Shown piece by piece: positions 37,443 through 51,200 of a stretch of 64,000 bases of DNA. The position numbers and the translations under genes are program-made. This DNA is from Sthenelais limicola (lineage: Eukaryota; Annelida; Polychaeta; Phyllodocida; Sigalionidae): assembly GCA_942159475.1 (NCBI GenBank), contig OW804094.1, positions 47,922,966 to 47,986,965 of the forward strand, in the 5' to 3' direction. The first letter of the stretch is position 1. The number at the start of each line of letters is the position of its first letter. A model generated the notes under the pieces. The model saw only the letters and a program-made list of their open reading frames with translations, had not been told where the DNA came from and did not search any database.

Positions 37443-38196
37443 TTCAATTTTAATATACCAATTTGCAAGTATCTAAATGGCCTTGAAGTAACTTTAAACG
37501 TCGCTTTTGAACAGATTTTGATAAAATACCCAAGCAAAATCAGAATAGAACAGACTTTTGCCCCATTACCCACTTATTCACACTACCATGTTTTCTAAAT
37601 TAGATCATTGCCTGGGCAACTTTCAGAAACGGTCAATACAATAGCCGTTCACTGAAGACGCTTCGGTTAGTGCCGTCAATATGCTGTTCTAGATACATCC
37701 CCAAGCTCCTGTTAGCATCAAGGTTAGTTGGGACGAGGATGTGAGGTCTAGGGTATTTAGCCGAGTCTATGAATCTGCACCATACGTCAGCGAGATTTAG
37801 CTGAGGTATATAGGTAGGCTGGATAGGTATAAGAGGGAAAGAAGCTTCCTCGCTATTTGGTCTCTTGGGTGATGAAGATCCCAACCAAAGCCTATAGATT
37901 AGCTTGCTTTATGTAGCCCGGCCCAAGGTCATTCCTATCAGTGAAAACAGCTTGTACTATACGCATAGAGGAGAGAATTACATCAAAAGGTCTGTAACGA
38001 TCCCCTAGAAAATTGTCGTTATGTTGATGTAAATATACTTGACTAAATGAACGATTCAAGACATCAATAATTTTCAAAACATCTTTGTGGATATTGTCCC
38101 CACACGATTGAGATTCTTGCATACATTGCGAACCAAAGTAGAAAAATTAACCGTGACGTTCAATGTGGTAAGTATATTATCATGATGTTTTATTCA

Positions 38197-38272
38197 GATT
38201 TACATGATTTGTGTAGTATCCCCGACGGCCCAACAAAGGGTATTCAGATGCAAGGCGTACATCATGTAAATC
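38197..38272. repeat. Inverted repeat, 12 bp perfect arms
   Basis: GATTTACATGAT (38197-38208) pairs with ATCATGTAAATC (38261-38272) around a 52 bp loop. It could be a small foldback remnant. It lies in non-coding DNA. Confidence 0.6.
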
Positions 38273-39211
38273 ACCATAAATGATGTATCTTCCTGGACAT
38301 CAATATGTAGAAGAGGTGCTCTAACAAGTCTACCTTGCTCCTCCACTCGTGTCCGCTAACAAAGAATTGGCAGGAAATGTCTGAGTCAATGACATAAGTC
38401 TCCGCTCCCTGTCATAAAGTGATATGGCTCGCCATGTTCTGGACTCAAAAGCCCATAATTCTAGGAAGTCGATTACCCGGTTATCTCGAGGAGGAAATCC
38501 CCTGGCCGCCGCCATAGGTTTATTGTATGGACATTCCAATCAGCGATCCTCCGTCCCTTCGCTGCGGATCTATATCCGGTGCGCAAGCTTCTGACGTATC
38601 CATCAAAAAAGTCCGAAAAAATGTCGTCTGCCCTTCTCCTGCTAAACAATCTATGGGTGTAGCATTCGCCCAGTAGGTGGCGGTAAATCACCAAAAGCGG
38701 ACCCGAATAATCTGCCAAATGTCTCTTCTGTCATTGAAAATGGGAGCCCGGGTGAAAGATGGGAGGGCGGGGGGAAAGGCAATACGTCATAGCGCCGCGA
38801 GGCATCATATATTGTATGGATAATGGTGAAGTGAAACACAAGCGGCTTGCAGCGCTTTGAACGCCAAGGTTGGTAGCGGCAGGCTGGTCTGTAAATCTGA
38901 TGGCAGTATGTTGTTAGTTTGCTTCAGACTCAGAGCAGACCATATTGGCCGGCTTTAAATAACATCTACGCGACCCGTTTCACATCCTTAGTTTTGACAA
39001 GACTATACGTTATACTGACAAGATTGTAATGATCACTATACTGAGCATTGCAAGTGGACGTTTTTTAAAGTGCCGAAATAGAGTAGCAAATATGTACAAT
39101 GATGTTTGGAACTGAATTTTATTATATTGAGAGGGAATATTCAGAAGTTTTCAAAGTGATGACATTCAAATTGGGAAACCATCCATTTACAGCAATTCTG
39201 CACAGATGCCG

Positions 39212-39257
39212 AATATCAATCATAACATATAGGACACTATATGTTATGATTGATATT
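39212..39257. repeat. Perfect 20 bp hairpin with 6 nt loop
   Basis: The arm at 39212-39231 (AATATCAATCATAACATATA) is the exact reverse complement of 39238-39257, with loop GGACAC. It has no poly-T or gene context that makes it a terminator. Possible explanations are a cruciform, a foldback element tip or a small hairpin RNA precursor. Confidence 0.8.
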
Positions 39258-39887
39258 TAGACATACAATTCGCCAAGAAAATGTTATCTAAGCAAATAAT
39301 TATTGGCAATATAAGCAAGTATTGTTGTATACAACAATACTATTTCTGTAAGCTAAACGTGGCAAAATGCATCTATTCTGTTAGGTGCTTTTTGCCCCGT
39401 TTACCATACATGCTGAACCGAGAGTTGACGTACAGCGTTTACACATGAAATAACTAAATTTCAAACTGTTATTGAGATAATGGTGATATGGCATTAGGAC
39501 TACATAATACTATGACTTTGGGATTAATCTCAAAGACTCTTTGTTATGCAGCACCCTGAAGGCTTTTTCTGGGAAGTTGTAAAATGATTAAATCATCATA
39601 ATTCTGTTGCTATAGTTTATGACAGGATAATTAAACAACGGTGATTTTTCTCCGATGTCGATGTGTGGAAGAAGGAATACCATTAGTCCCTGTTAATCAG
39701 TTAACATCCTCATAAAAAACCAGCTGAGCCATAGCCTCGGATCGCCTCTCTCGACCTAATTTTGGGGAAAGTTCCTCCTGTTTTATCTTTAATCCTCGCC
39801 CCTCCAAGCTAGGCCATAATAGCCCGTATCATATAGGCGACGTTTTATGACACTTAAATGACCAAAGCATCTGGCCTATCCCCCATC

Positions 39888-39925
39888 CCTCTTCCCCCTT
39901 CCCCCTTCCCCCTTCCCCCTTTCCT
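39888..39925 (+). repeat. CCCCCTT polypyrimidine repeat
   Basis: Four or five tandem CCCCCTT-type units form a pure pyrimidine tract capable of triplex (H-DNA) structure. A second CTCC-type tract (CTCCCTCC repeats) lies at about 40309-40330. Confidence 0.85.
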
Positions 39926-40558
39926 GTGAAGGAATCCAGCGCCAAACTATAGGGTATCTTCTGTCCATCTCGCGTATAGATGTAAGGAGTCCGTCATCAA
40001 TGTATTTATACTTTTTCTTCTCAGGATTTTCCTGAGAAGTAGGAGGTCGATACCTATTATGTCAATCATCTTTATCATTTCAATCCAACATAAATGTGTT
40101 AGCTGATTGTGGGGTAACAATCAGTGTGAAATCATCTGTCTGATCAGTTCACATCTTTGCAGAAGGCTTAACTACTCCACCCATGTACCACCCATTTCTC
40201 ACCTCCAAACCTCCACCCTGCCCCCCTCTGGTTATTACATAATAAGACAAACCAGGCCTGCCCTAACCCTGTCAGGGTTGGTTGCCCACTCCCTCTCTTG
40301 CCTTCCAGCTCCCTCCCTCCCTCCCTCCCTTGCCTTTCACTCATTACCCCCATCTCTCTTTCTCTCTCACTCTGAGTGCTGTTTTAGTGCATTCTACTAA
40401 TTTTAGAGAGATGCACATACACAATTTCTTACTTTTAATGTCCTGAAAAACCCAAAATCATAATTAATTTAACACACCTTTTACTGACCTGAGGAACCCT
40501 GTATATGACAGTATATGTGATGTGTCACAGAGAAATGAGTCACAAGTCGCAAAAAATA

Positions 40559-40627
40559 ATTTTTTTTATGACCAACTTTTTTTTACGACCGAATTTTTTT
40601 ACGACCAACTTTTTTTTACGACCAACT
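40559..40627 (+). repeat. Minisatellite, four units of T7-8 + ACGACCAAC
   Basis: Four imperfect copies of a unit of about 16-17 bp, a T-run followed by AYGACCRA(C). Non-coding. Confidence 0.8.
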
Positions 40628-41769
40628 AAATATTCTGCATTTTCAGTTTAAGAAAGACTAAATTTCAGTAACTATGACTTGACATCGCGCACAAATAATT
40701 GATCCTGAGAAGTTGTTTCCTTTGGAAACGCAGGGTATAAACATTAAGTTAAACTGATTATAAATTTAAATAGAAAAATAGTTGATTAAATCATTGATTA
40801 ACTTAATAGTTAGTAAACTTATAACTTGTTTTTAATGATTTTATTTATACTTGGGATATAGGATCTCCAAATTGGGATTTTCATCAGTCCCAAGTCTAAC
40901 ATTACAAAATTTGATTATCAGAAGTCGTTCATTAACTTGATATAATCATAAGGAAAGTCTTAGAAATAAGGATCAAATACACTTGCCACTCGGGCTATTA
41001 CAGCAGGGTGTTGGTGTTGTCCAGTGCCGAATAAATGATGTACATATTATATATGCCATAATCTTGTCTTTCTATCTGTTCCAATATGGCATCAAGGAAA
41101 CGGGCGTGCTTGCTATTCATCCAACCATACCTACTATCGTGGTCCGCGGGGTCAGGTTCCAGGCATGATGCTGTAACTTAACATTAGGATGTTACACAAG
41201 AATAAACTACCGGGCTGATATAACACTAATTGCCTGAGCGATACCTTCGATCAAGAGCTCTAGGTTGTCATCAGCAGAGAGGGAGATTTGTAATTAAAAC
41301 ATTGGATGCAACCCTGCAGGAATTTCGTCATCAAGGGAGAAGCAATGCTATATAGTATAAGTTCTGTGTGCCGTATACATTAGCAGGTTTGTGTCAGCTT
41401 AGAGACGAATCTCCAGTATTCCTCGTTTTCAAATATTGCCTATAGCCATATAAAGTACTTTCAGGAATTCCATTAAAAGATCTATTGGTATCGACCCTTA
41501 GTTAAGTAAAAGAACAATCAGCTTGTTACTTGTGAAAGCTATGATCTTTGTTGTTTGACTTTCTATCATTGTGTTCTATTGTGTGATTTTATTTCTCTCG
41601 TACAAGCAATATCAACACAACCATTGCCATCGCAACGGGCTTGGGTATTTAACTTTGATCCTCCCCCAGTAAAGAGCTCTAGTGGCACTCTCCAGTATCC
41701 GCCGTGTAAATCACTCGCCCCTGAGCAGATAGACAGATAACGATTCATCAATTAACAATGGATTATGGG

Positions 41770-41960
41770 TAGTAATTAAACCGGGATCACCCATTGGCCT
41801 TCCAGCCAGGACCCTTGGGATTGCCAGAGCGTCACTTACCGGAAGCTGCAACATTGTTTTCCGGCGTTCCTGTCATTTCCGCCATGTTTGGCACCGCCCC
41901 TCGAAAGCAATCTGTCAATCATCGTCATTTCCATGGCCACTGTAGGTGATGCAGAGAAAC
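41770..41960. promoter_or_regulatory. GC-rich block with ETS-, YY1- and GC-box-like words
   Basis: Within 190 bp there is ACCGGAAGC (ETS type), CCGCCATGTTT (YY1 type) and CACCGCCCC (Sp/KLF type), a grouping usual in CpG-type promoters or enhancers. No coding exon was found beside it, so any transcript would be non-coding or spliced to exons I did not recognise. Confidence 0.3.
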
Positions 41961-42030
41961 TTGAGAAGTATGACCAGGAAGGCTGGCACTTGATTGAAGT
42001 CTGGGGTGTTTGATCTAATTATTTCAGACG

Positions 42031-45000
42031 GGCTAGACTGGCAAACGAAATGTCTCTGACTATAATTAATTATATTGATTAGGTCCTCCTGTTAGACTTT
42101 AGTCCACCCCTCGAACAGGCTTATGACTTCAACCAGACTAGTATTCAAGACAATAGCCAGTTTCCCCAGTTGCTACCTTTATTCTTTAACTCAACAGTAA
42201 ATAGTTCACTGCTCTTGGTAAATTGGTATCAGAAAGATTTCTAACTGAGCATAGAAGTGCAGACCAATGCTAAGGATGCTACAAATCCACATCTACGGGG
42301 TGCTAACATTTTGACCCATATCACTGTATTTCTAGGCCTATCATGACATTACATTGCCCTTGGGAGACCCCCCTGATGGCACAGACCAGTGCACTATAGG
42401 CCCTATTATCGATAAGATAAGGACGACAATATAGAGGCCACATTGAGTCCCATTGTAACAATAATGATAGAAATACCTCCTTTTTCAATATCAGAAAAGC
42501 TGCCAGTGGAAATAGGAAGGACCTGAATATTCTCCTTTGTCAAAGAGGGGACATTTTGTAAGACCAGCAGTGAATACATCTCGTTTTCTGGCCATCTTGT
42601 GCCAAAGTGAGCAGATGGAAGGGCAGTGGCCAACAATTAGGTTATCCCCGGCTGTCAGTCAGTGAGAAATGCCGTCCTGATGAAGACCAGGGGCTATCAC
42701 GGTCAATCAGTAGTCATCAAACACACATAGCCAGACCCCCACCTGCAATCCTTGCACATCTAGTCTCATCTAATCACACCCCGTCAGGTTTATCAGAACT
42801 GTATTGTTCCTGATCTTCAGTATCGTGACATTTGACAGGCACGGATATGCTAGTCAATGTACTAATTCTTACGTTGGATAGACTATTAATAGTTACAAGC
42901 AATATGCATTGTAATAGTGTATTATTCATTTCATTTCCATTGTTGATAAATGGAACAATTTTATCGCAACCCTCTTGAACGCCTTCTTGATATAAAAAGC
43001 AGGAGGGGGGGTGGGTTAGAGCTTAGAGCATATAAATGCCTTGATAAACTATATTTGTTTTAGATTGTAACCTCCTGGATAGAGTAACAGTAATAATTAC
43101 TTAGCAATGTATATATATACTAGTGCTGTCCTATCAATGGATACTAACTGTAAAAATATTTATCTTCAGCCCGTAAACAAGCCACACTGTCTTTTACTCC
43201 GTTCCATCAGGCTCCACGACTCCATGGACTACTTCCGGTCTGAAATCGACTTGGGAATCTGGATGTTCCAGTCTAATTTGCTGTCATTAAGAGGTTTTTT
43301 AGAGGGATACTTTAGGTGAGTGATTGTGGGAGGGAGGTGGAGAATGGGAGAGCTTTTCTGATTAATCCTGCTTTAAAGCTAATGATATCAGTGGATCAGG
43401 CCTGTGTCCTGTTTGCTAAGTCACTCTCAGTTCCGCCCTTCCGCCGAGGTCGCGGGTCCAACTCACTATAGCTATCTCAGCTAGTTAACTGCCAACACCC
43501 AGTTGTCCATACGGGTGGTATTTTAAGTCCTAGGTCCCCTAATGGTATACGTATAGTATATATGATTATTTACGGATTTCTTTTTGTCTTATGACACTGT
43601 TTCATATACATCTTGTGTTTTCGCCTTTTACGGTTATTTTACCTAACTAATTATTTGTAAATTTCGCTGAGCCATATTGACTTCATCTCCTGGAAATATC
43701 AAAATGTTAGTAAGCTATCGTCGACTAATTTGTATAACAATATGATATGAATTCAGGTTTTATGAATCGGTCGTTGAATAGATTACATTGTTCATAAAAG
43801 AATATTCTTTTGTCGTGCTATAGATTGTAAATAGTGTCACTGTTTTATTTAAGAATATTATCCTTGTAAGCGATATATATGTGTTTATCTATAATGTATA
43901 TTCAGCCTTGATAAAAGAGAGCAAAGATTATGGCATACAAATTCCATGGTTATTCTGAGAGGTCTACTTGTTTCGGATGTACTGTAGTTACACAGGTTCT
44001 TGGTACAATTTGTTGGCTGAGTGATACATGTCACTCCTAAAGCCGCCCTAGAGCCACACCGGATATTTGCCCTCTACGTAGATCTCCGCGTTTCCGCTGG
44101 CGTCCTCACTCAGGACCACCGAATCGCGTCACAAAGACCACTAGGTAACGTGCTATTTGTCTCAATACTTATTCCCGAATTAATTCCTGCCATCTGCATC
44201 TTTTTCCTTGATAATAAATCCCTGTCCGTCTTATTCCCGTCCCCTATCACCCTCTAGCTATGTACTCTGACAACCTAACCCGTGACATTTAACCAGATTG
44301 ATTCGCCTGCTTTTTTCATCTCAGCAGACGACAATTGTGCCCGTTCTTCCCGTGTGCTGGAGACTTGTGGGATAGTTTCGCGGCGGTTCCGAGCAGACAG
44401 GAAGTGACGTTGAGTGTCTTTGTGTTGTAAGTGGGTGTATCCAGAACTGATTGCCCGGACCACTCTGCAGAGGTAACGTCCGTTTAATGGGGCCTACTGC
44501 CTACGAGGGGATTAGCCGGACCAAATCCATAATCTGGCTATGGGAAGTGGAGGTAATAATGATAAAGGTAGGGATTCACTATAGGCCTCTGCTCCCAGAG
44601 ATGTGAACAATGTCCATGGTACGGTCTTGGAATTGATCCGTTCACTCATGTTAGTTCTTGTCAATTTGTTAAAACCAGAATGTCTAAATTAAGAATATTA
44701 CTGTTTGGGGATTCAGATTTTCATGTCACATACCACCCTAAACACTTTACAAACTTTATTTCATAAGAACCTGCCTTCTAAAGGGAACTGTTTCAAAGTA
44801 ATTGAACAGACTGTTTAGTCTGTGCTGAAAAAAGTCCTTCCTTTAATATCTCTCCATTACAACATGACAAATGGACTGATCTGTGATACAATTAATCGTG
44901 AAAATATGATTCCCATAGGAATCTGGGTTCATCCTCGTGAAACAAACAACAGCTTCAGTCATCTCGACTTTTTCTTGGCTGTGGGAAAATGACCTCCAAA

Positions 45001-47600
45001 GGTCAGTTGTTAGTAGTAATTAACAACTGGAGTTTAAAGGTCACATGTATGAGGAGACATGTTTTTGTGCCCCTCGTTAATTGTTAGCGTCAGTTGCCAT
45101 TGTTAAAGCATTGTTAGGTGGAGAGAACACCTTCTGCGGACGCATGTTAGGGCTGGCAGCCCAAGGGAGCTGTCATTGTTTGAGCCATTAAAGCTAGTCA
45201 TCTGGAAGTTACAAACCCTCCCTTACCACGTGTCACAATGCCCCCCTGGCTTGAGGGCCTGATGTGGGAATTTGGGAGTAATCGAACATTAGATATGAAA
45301 GTGGGGGAAGAGAGAGGTGCATGGCTTTGGTTGGGTGTACCTCTGCTAATTTCATGATGAATTATACCACTAATGTATTGCTTTTTTTCTAAACGTGGTA
45401 AAAAGCCCGTTGGGGTTTACATTGAGGATTTCCGAGTCATTGATACTTTTAAGTAAATGTCGTATTATGGGTGATGGAACCCATTCTATGCAGATCTATT
45501 TCGAGGACCAAATGATGTATGATCTTGGAGTAGTTCGCTAGTCTTTGCTGGGGGTCGCCTTTCACATCATGAGTATGCCTTGTCACTTTCAGGACCAAGT
45601 TGTGTATAGATGAGCTCCCCCTGTGCCCACACACAGCTCCACAATTATTACTGGTTGTGTCAGATATAACCGTAACAATAATTTGAGTGAATCTTACCCT
45701 GACATAAATCAGTAATGTCATACCCGGTTATTTTCATTTTTCTATGAGCTTATCGTGTAACTCTCTTGGCTCTGTTCATTCTCAGAGACATGTAAGATGC
45801 AGTAAATTAAGAAGAGTTTCTTTTCTTCTTTTTTTTTGTTATAAAAAAACACAATAAACTGGGTAGATGAACTACACAAAGCTGGCCTTTGATTTGCGTA
45901 GAGAAAGCCTAAACTGGATATTCCCGAAGTAGGTTGACATTTTACCGAATTTATCAGAGAAAAGTCTGAAGTCTATACTCATGAATCTGTCATCACAAAA
46001 GACAATGGTGGCATACGCGTAATTTATAAGCTTTACACCACTGGTAGCTTATACCATGTCGCTGTTCAGCACTGCTCCTTTACACACACATTGCATGACA
46101 AGCCATCTCTAATCTCCCAAGTAAATAGGAGATCACTCATCCTAGTTCTACCGCGATCCCAATAGTTGGCACAGCCTCGCAGAAAGCGCGGGGTTTACCT
46201 GTGATCTCACATTGCTTTAATTTGTTGGTCATCTATTTAAAGGATGACTGGTGAGACTTTCTGGGCGACAGGTAGGGTGTCTTATTGTGTTGGTGCAGTG
46301 TTACGTTAAGCTCCAACGCTCCATGATGGGAAATCTCATCATTTATGATTGGGATAATAACGATGTAGTGAATTCTATCATTACAGATATTCCTATTATT
46401 GCAAATGTTGATATAAGTATTCATAATAGAGAAATTAAAGATAAATTTTGATAAGTGTCCAACACCATCTCATTTACCTTAGGAACCCAGAGCGTAAAAG
46501 GTTGAGTCAAATTCTGTCTTTAGACCATTGATATGATATTGAAAGGTTACTTTCGTATCAAAGTGAATTACTGAGATATTAATAGTGTAGATGACAATTC
46601 TGCTAACCAACCACCAATGGGTGCAAATAATAACATGCCCCAACTCATTGGCTGACACCTTCCTTCATGAAGGGAGAGTGTGGGGGTTAGGCGGGGTGTC
46701 CCGTGTGCACATGTGTTGTCCAAGTGTCAGGTACGTGCAAGCATGAGTCTCCCTCAGATCAATACCTACCAATGGCCCCTGTTTGCTTACGTGGTAGGCT
46801 CTCCTCCAGGTGATCTGATTACCCCAGGAGGTTGTCATCCAAGAGTGTGACTGGGAAAACTCAATACTAATACGCCTTCTCCGAGTGCCACTTACCGCAG
46901 AGATACAGGGGACAATAATAATAGTTATGCGTCGAGGAGAACTGCCCAGTGTCGATTCTGTGGTGAACAGTGTCCATCCACAAGTTAGAGCTATCTGAAT
47001 TTCATGTTCAACTGTCAAAGAAAATTATTAAACCCAAATTAGATGATTATTTCAGGATGTCAAGGCGAAGCTGAAAATACTGAAATTCCAAATACATTCC
47101 TTATACCTTACTATACGTCTGTTTGGATGAATTTAGCGTGAAAAATTGGTATAATGATTATACTGGATACATATGGTGAAATGTAACGACCAATAATTAT
47201 CTCTGCTAGATGTTCTCCACCTGAATAACTTCAGAGAGAATGGAAACATTGTATAGGCCTATATATCATAGTTACCGAGTATATGTTTATTTGGCTTCTA
47301 TAAGCTATCATTTCTACCATTAAAGGCTTTGATTCAATACCGGATGATGACCAAAAATCAATGGAAAGAACAGCAATGCCAAGTGCTGAGAAGGACTCCT
47401 TGAGAGAAAAAATATCAAAGAAGAAGAGAGCTGACAGTTAATGGTCCAGTGGTTTTCTAAAAGCTTCTCCAACCGGTCGCCTAGCAACCTGGAGAGGTAT
47501 AGTGCCTATAGTAGTGGGTTGTGCCGGTGGAAGTGGATGGGTAGGTGGGAGGGGGTGGTTGATGGTCTAACACCAACCTTCCCTTACTCCCCTCCGCTAA
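42031..47600. other. Intergenic, no supported gene
   Basis: AT-rich non-coding sequence. Short frames here (for example near 43107-43319, 44021-44257 and 46665-47018) match no family and lack coherent splice sites. Confidence 0.55.
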
Positions 47601-47639
47601 GTGGATCATCCTCCACACCAGCTCGTCTTTCATTTCCTG

Positions 47640-48260
47640 TGCAAACTGTCTTCCATCCGGACCAGAAATGCCAGCTCCTGATCCGAAATCGATTCCTGTG
47701 GCTCCACCAAGTGGCCACTTTCTCATCCAAAGGCGGCGCGCTTTCTCATTCATTTATCGGCGATGTGTGATGATCTCGGTAATTGCACGATGCTTGATTT
47801 TGTGGTTCACATCTCGCGAGAGCCCGCGTGGCTTGTGGCGGCCATTGAGGGCGAGCCAAGCGAAGATGTTGATCAGTGCGCATGATCAACGCGCGCGTCC
47901 CCCGGGGAGCCACTGCGCATGCCTGGCTGCACAGTTCCTGTGGCGCTTTGGTTCGGCAGGGCATTGCATCATCAATATTGGGTACTTCTCTTTTACACCC
48001 TGCCCATCGGAGCATGGCCAGCGGGTGCTGTTTTCTCGTGCGACACAAACATAGGTCACTAGGGATCATGTACACTGACCGCTCCCGCCCCCACCACTTC
48101 GCTCTTGACCAATGGTCAGTGACTAAATGGACAATTTGTCGCCGAAAACCCTCATATCCGCGCACTAGCTATAGAATAGGCGTTGACCAAGTCCAACTGA
48201 AGCGGGAGCGAATAAAATGTCATGCGGAAAGGCTGGGAGCGATACTTCAGGCGAATATTC
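47640..48260. promoter_or_regulatory. CpG-rich block with several overlapping spurious frames
   Basis: GC and CpG content rise sharply (for example CGCGCGCGTCCCCCGGGGAG near 47889) and a GCGGCCATTGAGG word resembles a YY1 site. Frames of 109-139 codons overlap on both strands, as expected from GC-rich DNA with few stops; none has a recognisable domain. A regulatory island or an unrecognised promoter are the best guesses. Confidence 0.35.
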
Positions 48261-51200
48261 CCATCTCCTGATGCCACCAACCTATATTTTCATGTAACAC
48301 AATAGGCTACCAGAAATGCAACCGTCGACATAGGAGCAATATGTAAGACACATTGATAAAAGGGACAAGAGAGAATTGAATTATCTATATCTCGCTTCGA
48401 TGCCTTTACCGGGTCGAGGGTAGAGCCGTCGCGTCATCCCCATTTTCCTACACTACTTACATCATAAGTATGTATAGGCTACATGTATCCTATACACGTA
48501 GGCCTACATTGATTTAGGAAGTTCTAACAATGAAATGACAATGTGCACACGTTGTGATTTATTGTCAAACGCACAGTGCATTAATTGAGTGATAACTTAG
48601 ATAAGACCATTACAGGTCTACAACATGAATAGGACCTTAATAGCCCTTTCGAGTAGGCCTACGCTGAATGCAGTACGGCATTTACTAGACGATGTACTTT
48701 TAAAAATGCATCAAGTCATCTAGCAATGAACTTCTCCACTGCCTAGCCATTCACTCTTGTTCCCAACTCAATAAGAATGTTGCAATAGTATTAAAGAATT
48801 TGTCATGCCGAACAATTTAAATTTTACTGAATAGCTACTTTCAGAATGATCGTCTGTATCCCCTATATTGATTTGGCTGGCATTTTCTTCTACAGTCTCC
48901 TATAACATTTCACCTGTGTAACAACGAATAAATGTACATCTTCTACCAAATAAAACAAATCTCGACTACTAACACTATTCATAATATTATGATTACATGT
49001 TTGATAAAAGTGTAATAAACAGATTCTTTCACTATATCAATATGATATTTTTATTTGCAATAAACCCCCTTTACATCCATGGCACAACCTAAGGCAGAAT
49101 CCCAACCCATGCATTCACATATCAAGGTATAACTATTTTCTGAGGAAAGGACATTTTCTCGCTTCTTGAGAGAGGACCAAGTGCAGTATGGTGGTCACCA
49201 TGCCAATGCGTCCCCATGAAAGAATATGAATATTTATCATATATGCATTGGATATGAAACAACGATAAATTTGCACATCATTAATATACGCAAACCCGCC
49301 AGCTGAACCACAAAATGGTTATAAAATACTCCTCTTTAGAGTATTAATCACTCCCTTAGAATATCACACTCGTTGCGTATTTACGAACAACTTGTTATAG
49401 TTAACCTTTGTTGCATTAGACTGTAGGAATTCTTTTGGACAAGCATGCGAGTATTTCCCCATTAACTATTACAGAACTTGCCTTCAAATGTAATTGCCTT
49501 TTGATGTTCATATTTATACTCCACAAATCACAGCCATCTTAGATATGTTTTATTACCCAATAGACCCCACTGCACTGGAAAGAAGCTTTGAAAGTTTCTC
49601 CACGGTGTCCATAGCAGCAACTGTTTTAGACTCATTCAACAGTACTGGGGGATCAGTCATTCAGGTGAGTGTATGTGTGGATGCATGATCTGTGTGGGAC
49701 GCGGGTCTCCTCGCCAGCTGTGGATAAACCAGTTGCCACTGACACTGACGTATGAATACCGGTCTCAACGCCGCCCTCTCCCCGGCTCGGCTTAACATTG
49801 ATCCCGGTAAGGCAACCCTGAGATACCATCATGATTATGGAAATTGCACCTTCTCCCCGAGATCATATTTAGCGAATGAATATTTTGATGGGTTAGGGGA
49901 CTTCGCATTTGAGGGTGGGTTGGTTTTGTAAAGATGGTATGGAGAAGGATGTAAGTTTGGGTGAGAGATGCAAAGGAGGCAATTGAGGTTCCGAAGGGGT
50001 AATACATATAGGAGAAACGTCAGGAGACTCTTTTCAGTGACCCAGTGATTAGAATATATAAAGCTATATAACGTATTGCATTGTTGAAGAGGAAAGGCGT
50101 TAAACCATTTGACCTGGTTCCACATAGGTAATGATATGATGACAAGGTAATGGGTTATTCTGGCATGTATCGAGTGATCTCCACCCACTTTGGATTATCC
50201 CAGTCCAATCACATTACACACTACCAATAGAATTTCAATCATGTTGCTTAGGTAAGAGCTTTCCGGTCTCCGTGCAGTACTCTCCGTGTTCCTCCATAGG
50301 GACATTTTTTTCTTTAAAAAATGGTTCCCTCTACACATATAAGGGACGCCCCGACTACCGTATAGTACGTTGACCCCGTGGGCTCGGAAAGCACATATTT
50401 TTCAGTTAAAGATGGAATGAAATGAAAGCGATAAATCATGCGACGATGACGGTGCTTGTCGTTAGGCATTGACCGGGACATTGCTCCCCTAACCCAGGGG
50501 TCGGGCGGCGCAAATCGCCAGGCTTACAGAGCCGACCCGTCGTCGTTAACTGGGGCTAGAGAAATCACCAAAATTCATGACTCTGCCATTGCTGGCTGAT
50601 TGTGGAAAGATTAACAATTTCACACGTTTTGGCCGCGCGATGCTCTCTACCCGGCACCAAATATTCACTTGGTCGCGGGCGCAGTCATCGAATCGATCTC
50701 GTGTCACGGTTGATTTGTGGCATGGTCTCAAGTCGCTTAGAGAAGGCGGTAGCTTTTTAACTCTCCTCTATCCCTGATTATACCCTACCATCCTCCCACC
50801 CTCCCACTTTGACGTTCAGACCTTCGTCCTAACCAATACCAATCCAGCAACGAGGAATCAACACTGCGATGTGGCGATTTTTATCACCCGGAGTGTGTGG
50901 TCGTCAGGAAGATGCAGTGCGTTACGTTGGATTTTAAAATTGTCTTCTTCATGGTGCATACTCCAATATTTATGGTATTAATTATTACATATCGTATATA
51001 TGTTCATAGTGTCGGGGGGGGGGGGGGGTATAGTTGTATGGTAACCAAGTACGGGGATGTTCTTCGGAAAGGCCGGGAATATATACATGGGTCAGATTTT
51101 CAGAAAATGCACAATCTACAGTTCTACACATCTCTCAAATTCTGTTAAATAAGACTGAAAAATGATAAATACTAGGAATATCTGAGTGTATTCTGCATGA

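Noticed and set aside
47668..48271. Overlapping frames of 128-139 codons on both strands
   Set aside because: They coincide with a CpG-rich block, where stop codons are rare; amino-acid content is not protein-like.
49494..49688. Possible exon ending in CAG|GTGAGT
   Set aside because: An in-frame stop lies directly before it and no acceptor fits the frame; no resemblance to a known family.
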